Part shown: piece after piece, positions 1 to 9,570 of the stretch
Position numbering within the stretch: the first letter of the stretch is position 1
How the letters are laid out: every line of letters starts with the position of its first letter
Origin: Bradyrhizobium barranii subsp. apii
GTDB taxonomy: Bacteria > Pseudomonadota > Alphaproteobacteria > Rhizobiales > Xanthobacteraceae
DNA length: 64,000 bases
Assembly: GCF_011516635.5 (NCBI RefSeq)
Contig: NZ_CP096255.1
Coordinates: 992,001 to 1,056,000, forward strand
Direction: 5' to 3'
The notes under the pieces: model-generated
Seen by the model: only the letters and a program-made list of their open reading frames with translations
Database searches by the model: none
Told to the model about the DNA's origin: nothing
Program-made: the position numbers and the translations under genes

Positions 1-294
1 TCTTCGGAGGTCGGCTCTGCCCTAAAGAAAAGAATTGAAAGAAACAAGGACAAGCTTTTCGCGTTTTTGGATCACGATGGTGTTCCTTGGAATAACAATA
101 ATGCGGAACATGCTGTGAGGGCCTTCACCCGTCTCCGGAATGGGATGTCTACCAGCACGGCAAGGGGCACGACTGATTATTGCATACTCCTGAGTTTGCA
201 ACAGACATTGCATTACCGAGGATTTGGGTTTCTAGATTTTCTTCGGTCCGGTCAGTTGGAAATTAACAAATATTCGGGGAGGGTCAGTTCGTAG
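1..294 (+). pseudogene. Transposase C-terminal fragment (IS66-like), cut by window edge
   Basis: An open frame enters from the left edge and stops at 294. It holds the motif WNNNNAEHA followed by a region ending in FLDFLRSG, which resembles the C-terminal end of DDE transposases of the IS66 type, where the Asn-rich stretch leads into the catalytic Glu. About 97 codons are visible. No start is visible, so it may be the tail of a complete gene outside the window or a stump. The family call is by motif only. Confidence 0.6.
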
Positions 295-912
295 AGCATT
301 GGCAAACGACTCTTTGCCGTACGAACCATTAAGCGGTGATGGTCATGTCAGCCCCGAGCCGGACATTCGCCAGTTCGAATTTCTCTGCGTGCCAGCATTG
401 GAATGAGCGAAAGCGGGTCTGTGCGCGCCTGGTAGAATAACTCTTCTATAATCAGTTCGCCCGAAGCTGGCTCGCTTCCCCTGGGCTCCCCGGCTAAGCT
501 GCAAAACGCGAGAGTCCTTTGGAGCAAGGGCAACTCTTGCCCAAGTTCTAACCTTGAGAGGAGTAGGGTCTCCGGTTTTCCGAAGCTTGTCTTCAACCCC
601 ACGAAACCGCAAGTCATCGAAGCGTCCTTATACAGTCAGGTCCTGCTTCTCACGCCGCAATTGGAGAGAGCTCCACCCGACAGTCCCAACACATTGCGAA
701 GGCATGCGAATTGGTAATTCCGACGATCTCGATCGTTATCAATAGTGAGCTCATTATGGGGTAGTGCGTTCAATTTGTTTACACAACCGAAGCTGAAGGC
801 TAATATTGGGACAACCAGACGTAATTGCCGATGTGTGAAGCCGTTCACTGTCAAACGCGCTTCAGTGGTGGTTTTCTACAGTAAATAATTCTGGCGCCTC
901 GGGAGGGCAGTC
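295..912. other. Intergenic, no gene seen
   Basis: The longest open frames here are below 90 codons, lie on opposing strands and have the Arg/Ser/Pro-rich composition of shadow frames. No RNA gene, IS end or known regulatory box was recognised. Confidence 0.4.
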
Positions 913-1251
913 GTGTCGGCTCCCTTTTTTGACCAGCGGCTCGAAGGCTTTGCCTCGAAATTGCTGTACCAGGAACTTGCGGAGGGCGAGGACGTCGAGG
1001 GATCTCGCTTTCGCGGCATCGACGGGATCGTGCTCTTCGTTGACATCGTCGACTCCACCTCCATGACCGATGCGGTTGCCGCGACTGGTCCTGATGGGGC
1101 CGAGCGGCTCGGGGGCGTGCTCAACGACTATTTCCGCGGTGTGATCGACGTTGTGTTGGCGCATGGCGGCGACGTAGTGGGCATCGACGGCGATGCCGCT
1201 ATCGCGCTTTGGGCCACCGACGGATGGACGTCCGCCCCTGCGCTCGCAGCG
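913..1251 (+). pseudogene. Class III adenylate/guanylate cyclase, N-terminal stub
   Basis: A GTG-started frame contains the start of a class III nucleotide cyclase catalytic domain. The segment VLFVDIVDS carries the first metal-binding Asp, and HGGDVVGIDGDA the second. Intact relatives place this domain before long ATPase and TPR regions. Here the frame is cut at 1251, exactly where the IS21 terminal repeat begins. The sequence beyond the IS21 is a different gene, so the rest of the cyclase is gone. It cannot be functional. Confidence 0.7.
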
Positions 1252-1446
1252 TGCGGATTCCGATTTATTCCGGCCGGGTATTCCGACTTGAAGCCGGCCA
1301 TCGTTCCGATTTGAAGCCGGCCACGATTCCGAAATGAAACCGGCCGGCATTCCGATTTGAAGCCGGCCGGGTTTTGGAAGTCGGCGTTTTCGTTTGGGTC
1401 AGTCCTTCAGGCATCAAGTCCCTCGTTGATCCACGAGGGGAAGCGG

Positions 1447-2981
1447 ATGCCGGCCAAGAGAGAACTGACCATGCGACAGATACGACAGATGCTGCGGCTT
1501 GCCCGTGATGGGGTGAGCGCCCGGGAGATCGGGCGCACGCTCGGGGTGGCGCGCAGCACGATCCAGGACAATCTCAAGCGTGCCTCGACTGCCGGGCTGG
1601 CGTGGCCTTTGGCGGGCGATCTGACCGACGCCGTTCTTGAACAACGTCTGTTTGCCCATGCCGGCGTCAGGCGCGGCTTCCGCCGGCGCCGGGAGCCGGA
1701 TTGGGCCTCGCTGGCCTGTGAGCTGAAGCGGCCTGGCGTCAATCTGATGGTGCTGTGGGAGGAGTACCGGGCGGTCCATCCGGAAGGTTATGGCTACAGC
1801 CGGTTCTGCGATTTATTCCGGGAATTCGAGCGGCGGCTGTCTCCGACGATGCGGCAGGACCATCCGGCCGGCGACAAGGTCTTTGTCGATTACTCCGGCA
1901 AGAAGATCATGATCGTTGATCGCGCAACCGGGGTTGTGCGCGACGCGGAGATCTTCGTCGCCGTGCTTGGCGCCTCGAATTACACCTACGCCGAGGCGAC
2001 CTGGCGCAGACACTTCCGGACTGGATCGAGGCTCATGTCCGAATGTTCCGGTTCTTTGGCGGGGTGCCACGCCTCGTCGTCCCTGACAATCTGAAGTCCG
2101 GCGTGCACCGGGCGTCGTTCTACGACCCCGAAATCAATCGCAGCTACGGGATGATGGCGTCCCATTACGGCGTTGGCATCCTTCCGGCACGGCCAAGAAA
2201 GCCCCGGGATAAGGCAAAAGTGGAAGCCGGAGTGCGTTTTGCCCAGACCTATATCCTCGGGCGGCTTCGCCGGCAGACCTTCTTCTCGCTGGCTGAGGCG
2301 AATGCGGCAATCGCCGCCGCGCTGGAGCGCATCAACGCCCACGTCATGCGCCGGATCGGCGTCAGCCGCCGACAATTGTTCGAGACCGTCGAGATGCCTG
2401 TCCTGGCGCCGTTGCCGGATGCCGACTATCAGTTCGCGGAATGGCTCCTGGCCCGCGTCTCGCTCGATTATCACGTCGAGGTCGACGGCTTCTTCTACTC
2501 AGTTCCACACGGCCTGATCCGGGAGCAGGTCGACGTTCGCGCCACCACCCGGACCATCGAGTTGTTCCATCGGGGTTTGCGTGTTGCTGCTCACCAGCGC
2601 CGTTATGGCGGCCGCCGGCACGGCACTGATCCCGATCACATGCCCAGTGCGCATCGGCGTTACGCCGAGTGGACTCCCGATCGATTCCGGCGCTGGGGGC
2701 GGTCGATCGGGCCCAACACCGAGGGGCTCGTTCTCGCCATCCTGGCCAATCGGCCTCATCCCGAACAGGGATTCCGGACCTGTCTCGGCGTGCTTCGGCT
2801 GTTCAAGGATATTGATCCCGAACGCGCCGAGCTGATCGCGGCCCGCGCGGTCGCGGTCAGCGCACTGACCTACAAGAGCATCGCCTCCATCATCGCCAAC
2901 AAGCTCGAACGCAGTTCTCGCGATACCGAGGACGCGATCATCGAACATCCCAATCTGCGCGGCCCCGGTTACTTCCATTGA
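1447..2981 (+). pseudogene. istA: IS21 transposase IstA, frameshifted
   Basis: IstA is the DDE transposase of IS21 elements. I start it at the ATG at 1447, whose product begins MPAKRELTM and runs into an HTH with REIGRTLGVARSTI. The frame holds until about 2009, where one base is missing after the Ala-Thr-Trp codons. The correct continuation (TLPDWIEAH and on to 2981) is in the next frame. The catalytic core motif VFVDYSGK lies before the break, while PDNLKSGV and the C-terminal half lie after it. Without frameshifting no full IstA is made, so the element is probably immobile unless helped in trans. Confidence 0.8.
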
Positions 2982-2995
2982 AAGGATTATCCAGC

Positions 2996-3748
2996 ATGCT
3001 CACCCATCCCACCCTCGACCTGCTGCATAGCCTTGGTCTCCACGGTATGGCCAAAGGCTTCAAGGACCTCGATGCCCAGTCCGAAGCGCGCAGCCTCGAA
3101 CACGCCGAATGGCTGGCGTTGCTCCTGGAACACGAGAAAACGCTGCGCCAGCAAAAGCGGTTCGAAAGCAGAGCTCGAGCCGCCAAGCTGCGTCATGCCG
3201 CCTGCGTCGAGGATGTCGATTACCGCGCTATCCGCGGCCTCGACCGCACGCTCTTTCTAAAACTCGCCGCTGGCGACTGGATCCGGGCACGACATAATCT
3301 CCTTGTTACCGGGCCGTGCGGCGTCGGCAAGAGCTGGCTCGCTTGTGCCCTCGGCAACAAGGCTTGCCGAGACGACTTCTCAGTTGCCTACCATCGTGTG
3401 CCGCGTCTCTTCGCCGCTCTCGCACTCGGCCGCGCCGATGGCCGCTATACCAAGATGCTGCGGGCGATCGCACGACTTGATCTGCTGATCCTGGACGACT
3501 GGGGACCAGAACCTCTCGACGCCGACCAGCGCCGTGATTTGCTCGAAATCGTCGAGGATCGATACGAAGCCCGCTCGATTATCGTCACCAGCCAGCTGCC
3601 CGTCGATCGCTGGTACGAAATCATCGGCAACCCCACCATCGCCGACGCGATTCTCGATCGCCTCGTCCACAATGCCTACCGCATCGAACTCAAAGGAGAG
3701 AGCCTCAGGAAGCAGAAGCAACCCGCTCAAGATCAACCGGTCTCTTGA
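2996..3748 (+). CDS. istB: IS21 helper ATPase IstB
   Basis: A 250-residue AAA+ ATPase that assists IstA in target capture and strand transfer. The Walker A motif GPCGVGKS is near residues 106-113, and the Walker B segment LLILDDWG follows. The ATG at 2996 is preferred over the upstream TTG at 2978 because AAAGGA sits about 10 bases before it. It starts 14 bases after the istA stop. The frame is intact, although its partner istA is broken. Confidence 0.85.
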   Translation: MLTHPTLDLLHSLGLHGMAKGFKDLDAQSEARSLEHAEWLALLLEHEKTLRQQKRFESRARAAKLRHAACVEDVDYRAIRGLDRTLFLKLAAGDWIRARHNLLVTGPCGVGKSWLACALGNKACRDDFSVAYHRVPRLFAALALGRADGRYTKMLRAIARLDLLILDDWGPEPLDADQRRDLLEIVEDRYEARSIIVTSQLPVDRWYEIIGNPTIADAILDRLVHNAYRIELKGESLRKQKQPAQDQPVS

Positions 3749-3898
3749 CCTTCCCAGCCCTCGACGACATCATGAAATTGACCCATGCGAACGACGCCAC
3801 GGGTGGCCGGCTTCAGATCGGAATACCCGGCCGGCTTCGAATTGGAATGCATGGCCGGCTTCGTCGGAATCCGCAGCATGGCGGAGCGCCGCTGCCCC

Positions 3899-4303
3899 AT
3901 GACGTCGGAGAACGCGATGATTGAGCCATCTTTTGCCATCAATCATATTCTGGCGCCATCGCTGCGGCAGGATGCCTTTTTTGAGCTGTGCCGCAGAGTT
4001 GGCGCGTCCGGAGCTGAAATCCGCAACGACCTCGACGGGAACGCGATTCTGGACGGAACGCCGGCTGAGGAGGTGAAAGCTGCGGCCGAAGCAGCGGGTA
4101 TCCGCATCCTCACCATCAATAGCTTGCAGCCCGGAGGTTCAGACGCTCGCCGATCCGGCAGGGCCGCTGTCTACCAGCATTGCATTTGTTCGATCCAGCC
4201 TTTAAATGAGAGCCATATGTCTGCCTTTCGCGGTGAGGTGGTTCGCCTCCCAGAAAATCCCATCAGTAGCGTTCCTAAGACCGGTGATGTAGTCGTCGGT
4301 TAA
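3899..4303 (+). pseudogene. TIM-barrel sugar isomerase-like gene, truncated
   Basis: From the ATG at 3899 the product reads like the N-terminal quarter of a sugar-phosphate isomerase/epimerase TIM barrel (segments FELCRRVGASGAEIRNDL and AAAEAAGIRILTINSLQ). Similarity ends near 4127; what follows to the stop at 4303 looks like random translation. The family is normally about 260-280 residues, so this is a stub. It begins 24 bases after the IS21 end. Confidence 0.55.
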
Positions 4304-4730
4304 GAAGCCGATTTGAGTGGTGTGCGGTGGCTGAGAAGAAGGCAGCCAGGAAGAGGTACCAAAGAGCCCTTAGCCAAGCGAGGATGCGGCGGAAGTTGTA
4401 ACCGACGGCGGAGAGGATGACGTTGGCGGTATCGTCGGCGCGGCCTTTGAGGTAGCAGCGGCCGAGGTGTCCTTCAGCCTTCAAATAGCCGATCACGGGC
4501 TCGATAGCGGAGCGGCGCCGCAGCTGGCGCTTGATAGTGCCGAAGACGCCGCGCTTCTGGCCGGAGATGAAGACGCGGCGCGGGTTCTGTGCGTCATGGC
4601 CGCGGTATCCCTTGTCGACAAAGGCGCGCTCGATCGCGCAGCCGGTGAGTGTCTCGGTTCGGTCGATGACGTCCCGCAGGGGGTGACCGTCGTATCCGCT
4701 TGATGGGCGCGGACCTGCATGAGCACGGGA
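4275..4730 (-). pseudogene. IS5-type transposase, C-terminal fragment
   Basis: The minus strand encodes the last third of the same transposase type found complete at 58203-59549. Shared segments include YLKAEGHLGRCYLKGRA and LSAVGYNFRRILAWLR, and upstream FISGQKRGVFG. Similarity fades near 4730. The end of this copy also carries a GTCGTCGGTTAAGAA-like sequence (about 4292-4306) comparable to that after the 59549 copy. The N-terminal two thirds are missing. Confidence 0.7.
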
Positions 4731-5128
4731 GAGGACGGGACAGCGACCTCGCTCAGCTGCCGGTGAAAGGCCGCCGCCTCTGCCGACGAGTCGGCCGGAG
4801 AGGCATCTTGCGCGTCCACGCTATCCGTTTGTTGACGCACGCGATTCATTAAGACGAAGTTCATCTGTACTCACTTTCGAAGATGAAGGGCCAGGAGCGC
4901 TGATCGTATGCGTCTGGACTTGAGCGCCGGCATTTGACGGTTCAGCCGCCAAGCGAAAGGAAGTCCGTGGTCACGACGCTCCCGATCGAATTTCAATCGG
5001 ACCCCGCTGTCGATCTGTTCGAGGAGTTCGTGCCGACTTCGAGCTCATCGAGGATTTCCTCTCGGTGATAACGGCCACTTGATCGTGTCACCACAGCGGC
5101 GCTCCGGCGCGAGACAAACCACCTGTAG
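4731..5128. other. Gap, no supported gene
   Basis: A minus-strand frame from 4864 (start MNFVLMNR) runs into the IS5 fragment in the wrong frame. It has no recognisable domain and only a weak ribosome site, so I do not call it a gene. The first codons may derive from a small gene truncated by the IS. Confidence 0.3.
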
Positions 5129-7363
5129 CTACATCCCCAGGCGCGCCATCTGGGTCGACATGTGCTCCGTCTCGGGAAGGGGATGCCACGGATGGCCACC
5201 AACTGCGGTGCTCATCAAGGACCTACAGAACGCCGGCGTGAGCTTCCCGCGGTGGATCACGACGTTCTCGCGCCCCGTCGCAGCTCGAGCGCTCTGCCAG
5301 TCCTGATTGTAGCCGCGTTGGTCATTGGACTTCACGTGGCAAGCGGCGAACTCGGCATCGCTCAGCGTTGCCAACTGCCAGGCATGTACCGGCCGCTTGG
5401 TATGGATGTGCACCCACATCGGGCTTGGCATCGCGCCATTGCGCAGGGCCTTGGGCTGCAGCTTGATCTCGAACAGTGTCCCCGGATCATCCTTCAAGGC
5501 GCGCGGTGGATTCACAGACGCCAGCTCCCCGGCCGCCCGCAACTGTTCAAGATACTTCTGGGACGGAAACGCGTAGGTCTTCATGCAATCGATCGTGATC
5601 GCCACCTTTCGCGCCTTCAAAGAGCTCGCCTGTCCCTGCACCTCGGACAACATCGCCTTGAGCCGGGTTATTTTGTCATGCACTTCCGGCACTTGCGCAG
5701 GCGTGAGTAGGACACGTCGGCGAGGCTCCTCCAGCGCGACTACACTGGCCTCAATCTCGGAGGCCTGCGTCTGCAGTCGCTTAACGACGAGATCCACGAC
5801 GTGATCGGCGTCCTCGGGCTTCATCTGGCGCGCTTGCGAGACGGTGCTTTGCTGAGCGGGCAGATCGAACTGCAAAAGTTCGTCCAATCGCTCGATTAAT
5901 CCGGTCAGTGCTTTCCTGGAGGGCGGAGCCTGCAATATCTCCAGGTGCCCAGTCGCCGACGATGACACCCTCGCGTCTGCCTCCTCCGCGCTCGCGAGTT
6001 TCTTTGTACCCAAATCCGAGAGTACGATCACCTTGCCTGTTGGGGCCGTGGCAGCGTCGGGCGTGGCGAGCTGCGGCTCGCGCAGCCCGGCCGCCGAACT
6101 TCGCTCGCCTGCGGCCGGGGCGCGCTTGCCTTTCCCCTTCCTCCGCGCCGCGCCCCCTTCAACCACTACGGCAGTCCGGGCCAGCGGCTCAATCATGGCG
6201 GGCGTCTTTGGCTGCACGACCAAAAGACGCGTGACGTCGTCCGCGGTGACCCATGCACCTTCCGCGATCTGGCCCAACAGTTCCAACGGAAGGTCGGCAT
6301 CCGTTCCGGCGCCCCTTAGTCGGGTAACGATGCCGTGCACCCCTGAGGCAAATTCCGAAAGCCTTTCCATGACTCCTTCCAGAACGGTGCAGTGGTCTGC
6401 GTCGAGCGCCGCTCCCTCCAGAACGGCGTGGGAAGTCGAGTTGAATGCCGGAAAAAAATCCGCGATAAAGGTCCCAAGCAGTCGCACCCGCCCATCCTCA
6501 CCCATGAGGGCGTCGTTCACGGCTGGGCCGAACGTGGCCGCCTTCGACTCGATCAAGAGTCGCGCGAGAGCGATGCGCGATTCCAGGTACATGCACTTCG
6601 TATACAGTGCCCAGCCGGTATGCTGGCGTAGCGCGGCCTCTTCTTCCTCCCGCATCTTGGACGTGGTGCTGGGCAAGTTGGCGGTGTCCGTATAAACGGA
6701 CCGCATCCGCTCCGAGCGCAACACCTTCTTTCCCCACCAATCCAAGCAGGCTTCGTAATGCTTCGCCACGCTGGATACCGCCCGGCCCAGCTGGTCGGAC
6801 GGAGCGCCGGCATCTCGCATCCGCTCGAACACGGCTGCTGCTTTGCTCCTGTTCTTATCCAGCTTGTCGCCAATCTGGATGGCCACAGCGTTGCCGTTGT
6901 TCCCCGAGGCGAGAGTCTCGTCGCGGAGTTGACGAACCTGACTGTCGGAAAGAAGCCTGCGCGCCATGTCCGAGGGGAGGCTCGCGTAATACTCCAGAAC
7001 TTCCGAGCCCGCCTTGACGCCTTGATCAATCAGGTCTTGCGTCTCCGATAGGCTCCGAGCTTGCATAACCGCAGCTTGGGCAGCAATAAAGTTCCCAAGC
7101 AGACTGCGCATTTTTTTCTGCGCTGATTTTCCGTCGCCACTTGAGGAACTCGGGATTGGCGCACCCGAAGCTGGTGGTAGGCCTGCGAGCGGCGCCGTTC
7201 CATCCTGAGGCCCGAGGCGCATCCCCACCACGACGGAGTCGAAAGCTTGCCTGCCTTCGCCGAGGGCGGCCCCGGGCTCCGGGCTCGAACTGCTCGATCC
7301 CCATGTGCTGCGGGCTTCCGCAGGCCCAATGTGCGAATTGCCAGTTCGGCCAATGCCCGTCAT
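5129..7363 (-). CDS. Large unrecognised protein, candidate type III secreted effector
   Basis: A 744-residue protein. The open frame extends upstream to 7567, but the ATG at 7363 is the likely start: GGGGGAG sits just before it, and the upstream codons lie antisense to a group II intron reverse transcriptase. Seen: a Ser/Gly/Pro-rich N-terminal ~70 residues (SSSSSP, then SSSSGDGKS), typical of secreted effectors. Next come helical, soluble regions, a Lys/Arg-rich patch (RRKGKGKR) mid-protein and a C-terminal globular part (MWVHIHTKRPVHAW). There are no membrane segments and no signal peptide. A candidate tts box lies about 40-65 bases upstream. I do not recognise the family. The effector role is inferred from the tts box, N-terminal composition and symbiosis-island setting. 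Alternative: an ordinary cytosolic protein of unknown role. Confidence 0.6.
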   Translation of the reverse strand: MTGIGRTGNSHIGPAEARSTWGSSSSSPEPGAALGEGRQAFDSVVVGMRLGPQDGTAPLAGLPPASGAPIPSSSSGDGKSAQKKMRSLLGNFIAAQAAVMQARSLSETQDLIDQGVKAGSEVLEYYASLPSDMARRLLSDSQVRQLRDETLASGNNGNAVAIQIGDKLDKNRSKAAAVFERMRDAGAPSDQLGRAVSSVAKHYEACLDWWGKKVLRSERMRSVYTDTANLPSTTSKMREEEEAALRQHTGWALYTKCMYLESRIALARLLIESKAATFGPAVNDALMGEDGRVRLLGTFIADFFPAFNSTSHAVLEGAALDADHCTVLEGVMERLSEFASGVHGIVTRLRGAGTDADLPLELLGQIAEGAWVTADDVTRLLVVQPKTPAMIEPLARTAVVVEGGAARRKGKGKRAPAAGERSSAAGLREPQLATPDAATAPTGKVIVLSDLGTKKLASAEEADARVSSSATGHLEILQAPPSRKALTGLIERLDELLQFDLPAQQSTVSQARQMKPEDADHVVDLVVKRLQTQASEIEASVVALEEPRRRVLLTPAQVPEVHDKITRLKAMLSEVQGQASSLKARKVAITIDCMKTYAFPSQKYLEQLRAAGELASVNPPRALKDDPGTLFEIKLQPKALRNGAMPSPMWVHIHTKRPVHAWQLATLSDAEFAACHVKSNDQRGYNQDWQSARAATGRENVVIHRGKLTPAFCRSLMSTAVGGHPWHPLPETEHMSTQMARLGM

Positions 7364-7401
7364 ATCTCCCCCATCAAGTCGAGAATGCGCAGCCTGTCCG
7401 G

Positions 7402-7429
7402 TAGACCAGCTGGCTGACGAGTAGCTGAC
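7402..7429 (-). promoter_or_regulatory. Candidate tts box (TtsI-binding site)
   Basis: Reading the minus strand from 7429, the sequence GTCAGCTACTCGTCAGC closely follows the known rhizobial tts-box pattern, which begins GTCAGCTT and continues TCGAAAGC. It lies about 40-65 bases before the ATG at 7363, the expected distance. The intron remnant begins just beyond it, so the box appears still attached to its gene. The match is by eye; a matrix score would be needed for certainty. Confidence 0.5.
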
Positions 7430-7497
7430 GCAGGGCGTTTTTCCGAGGTGCACGGTAACGCCCGGATCGCCGCGGGCATCAATTCCCGGAAGCTGGC

Positions 7498-8645
7498 GTG
7501 CTGCTGGAGGCAGCGGGTAACCTCCGCGACCTCTGCGCACGAGTCCACACTGGTCGTTATCGGCCACAGCCGGTGCGACGAGTCTACATCCCCAAAGCCG
7601 ACGGCGGTAAGCGGCCTCTCGGTGTGCCGGCGCTAGAGGACAAGATTGTCCAAAGCGCGGTAGCCGAGGTGCTGAGCGCCGTCTACGAGGCCGACTTCCT
7701 CGGGTTCTCCTACGGCTTTCGGCCGGGGCGGAATCCTCATATGGCGCTTGACGCCTTGCACACGGCGATCATGAGCCAGCGGCGTCAACTGGGTGCTCGA
7801 TGCCGACATACGCAGCTTCTTCGACTCGGTCGACCACGAGTGGCTGTTGCGGATGGTGGCGCACAGGATCACCGATCCTCGCATCTTACGGCTCATCGAG
7901 CTGTGGCTGCGAACTGGCGTTCTTGAGAGCGGCGAGAAGCAAGATACAGACAGGGGTACGCCGTAAGGCGGCGGGCATTAGCCCGCTCCTTGCCAACATC
8001 TTCCTGCACTACATCCTCGATCTCTGGTCCACCAATGGCGTCGTCGCCATGCACGCGGTCGCGTCGTGACTGTGCGTTATGCGGACGACTTCGTCATGGG
8101 CTTCGAGAACAAGGCAGATGCGCAGGAAATGCTCTTTGCCCTCAAGACGCGGCTGACCGGCTTCGGCCTAACGCTCCATGAGGACAAGACGCGGCTGATC
8201 GAGTTTGGCCGGTTCGCGGCCCTCTCGCGTCAGCGGCGCGGCGAGCGGCGGCCAGAAACCTTCGCCTCCTCGGCTTCACCCACTACTGCGGGCGGACCAG
8301 GGACGGCGGGTTTATCGTGAAGCACAAGACGGAAGGGAAACGCCTGACGCGCAAGCTGACGGCGTTGCGCCAGGAGGCCTGGCGGCTCATGCACGCGCCA
8401 CTGCCTCGCAGCACGAGTGGTTCGCCGCTGTGCTGCGTGGACACTACGGCTACTACGGCAGGCCGCACAATTATCCAGCGCTCAACGGCTTCTACCGCGA
8501 AGTGCGTCGGACCTGGATGCGCTGTCTGAGACGGCGCAGCCAGAAAAGTCGGCGCATGGGCTGGTCCGAGTTCGAGACCCTGACGGCACGCTTCCGTCTG
8601 CCCGTTCCACGCATCACTCGCACTTGGGCACAGGCGCGGATATGA
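7498..8645 (+). pseudogene. Group II intron reverse transcriptase/maturase, multiply broken
   Basis: Segments of an intron-encoded RT follow one another in different frames: RRVYIPKADGGKRPLGVPALEDKIVQ-type RT block (about 7570-7660), SYGFRPGRNPH, then after a shift near 7790 DADIRSFFDSVDHEW. A TAA at about 7966 replaces the Gln of GTPQGG. Next come SPLLANIFLHYILDLW, another shift near 8030, the catalytic RYADDF block near 8070, and the maturase region ending at 8645. At least two frameshifts and one nonsense codon are present, and the N-terminal RT blocks are missing. Confidence 0.8.
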
Positions 8646-8664
8646 CGCGGGTTACCCTCGGGAA

Positions 8665-8699
8665 GAGCCGGGTGCGGGAAAGCCGCCTGCCCGGATCTG
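8665..8699 (+). ncRNA. Group II intron domain V-like hairpin (copy 1)
   Basis: About 20 bases after the RT frame ends, the sequence GAGCCGGGTGCGGG, a short loop, then CCGCCTGCCCGGATCTG forms the conserved domain V hairpin with the AGC catalytic-triad position at its start. This fixes the strand and 3' end of the intron remnant. Confidence 0.65.
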
Positions 8700-8705
8700 T
8701 GAGGG

Positions 8706-9195
8706 CAAAGCCAAATGGCCGAGCTACTCGACCACGACCGTGCGCCGCCGCCCCCAGAAGGGTTCGAGTGAAGTTCGTCGTCAGCAAATAAGGGGATATT
8801 GCCGCAACAACGGCCTAACCACTATACACGAAACGAAGGTTAGGCCGAGTTGGCAGTCATTGTGAGTGTCTCGTACCCGGGCGGCCTGTGCCTTCTCGTT
8901 ATCCGGCTTCCGCACGGCGGTAGCAGAGCCATGAGGTCCCGAAGCAAGAGCAAAAGTTGAACTAAGGGGCGAAATCAAACTGGGTTGTTGCAGTGCAAAT
9001 GCGTGATTGTCCGACGTACCCGACCCGACCGCGATAGCTAACGAATCAGTCGCAGACGGCGTAATGGAGGCGGCGCCCGCATGCCAGGTTAGCTCGTTGG
9101 ATGCTGCGCTTCGCTATGATACTCTGTTCGTACCATCGCAGCCGGCGTTGTTCGGCCAGGAAAAGCGCTCTCCACATCAAACCGTCAACGAAATC
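8706..9195. other. Intergenic, no gene seen
   Basis: Only short, overlapping frames on both strands with no recognisable domain. Possible intron domain VI sequence lies in the first ~35 bases. Confidence 0.35.
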
Positions 9196-9570
9196 TCACT
9201 CCGCGGCACGCGAGAAAATGAGTTTCGCGATCTTCATCCGGTTGGCCGGAGTTCGTAGGTTTGCCGGCAAGGCATCGACGGCTTGATCGAACAGGCGTCC
9301 CAAAACGAGAAGGTCTTCCGGGTAATAAGCGCCGCCGTCCCCGGACATGTGCGTGGTGCGAACGCCGCCGTCATGATTGCTTGTTCTTGTCTCGCCGAGC
9401 TGGCCGAGCTCCAGCTCCGCCGTGATCATTTCATTTGTGAGTGCGTTGAGCAGTCGGATCGCGTCAAGCGCGTCACCATCCTCGCCTACGAGAGTGGCGA
9501 GGATGGTCAGTTGCAGGTCGATCCGATCCTTAAGATTCTGTACGCGGGAATTGGAGGGGGCAAGTTCCAC
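9196..9570 (-). CDS. Small rhizobial protein of unknown function
   Basis: A 124-residue frame if started at the GTG at 9570, which has GGAG seven bases upstream; the longer open frame to 9747 has no such site. The N-terminal half is predicted helical (VQNLKDRIDLQLTILATLV, then AIRLLNALTNEMI). The C-terminal half contains YYPEDLLVLGRLFDQAVDALP and RTPANRMKIAKLIFSRA. That half is clearly related to the 69-residue protein at 14463-14672: PE-L--LG-LFD-A--A-P--RT--NR--IAKLI. No catalytic motif, signal peptide or membrane segment is seen. Function unknown. The C terminus stops early compared with the paralogue, so it may be truncated. Confidence 0.5.
   Translation of the reverse strand: MELAPSNSRVQNLKDRIDLQLTILATLVGEDGDALDAIRLLNALTNEMITAELELGQLGETRTSNHDGGVRTTHMSGDGGAYYPEDLLVLGRLFDQAVDALPANLRTPANRMKIAKLIFSRAAE

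Larger units (their letters stand above)
1252..3875 (+). mobile_element. IS21-family insertion sequence
   Basis: The element has two genes, istA and istB, and related termini: the left end starts TGCGGATTCCGA at 1252 and the right end is its inverse, ending at 3875. Several copies of a GAAGCCGGCC-type repeat lie inside both ends (about 1265-1375 and 3803-3862), as IS21-family ends have. The 6 bp flanks (GCAGCG left, GCATGG right) do not match exactly. Different gene fragments lie on the two sides, so sequence was probably lost or rearranged around it. Confidence 0.85.
7430..8705 (+). mobile_element. Degenerate group II intron (copy 1)
   Basis: The segment holds a decayed intron reverse transcriptase followed by a domain V-like hairpin. 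The 5' ribozyme part and the RT N terminus are not visible, so the intron is 5'-truncated. The left boundary is set only by the end of the tts-box region. The right boundary is set just after domain V; the exact 3' splice point is uncertain. Confidence 0.6.

Noticed and set aside
1265..1375. GAAGCCGGCC repeats as a stand-alone repeat array
   Set aside because: They are the multiple terminal repeats inside the left end of the IS21-family element; matching repeats occur at its right end.
7364..7567. 68-codon N-terminal extension of the putative effector
   Set aside because: No ribosome site, lies antisense to an intron RT, and would place the tts box inside the coding region.
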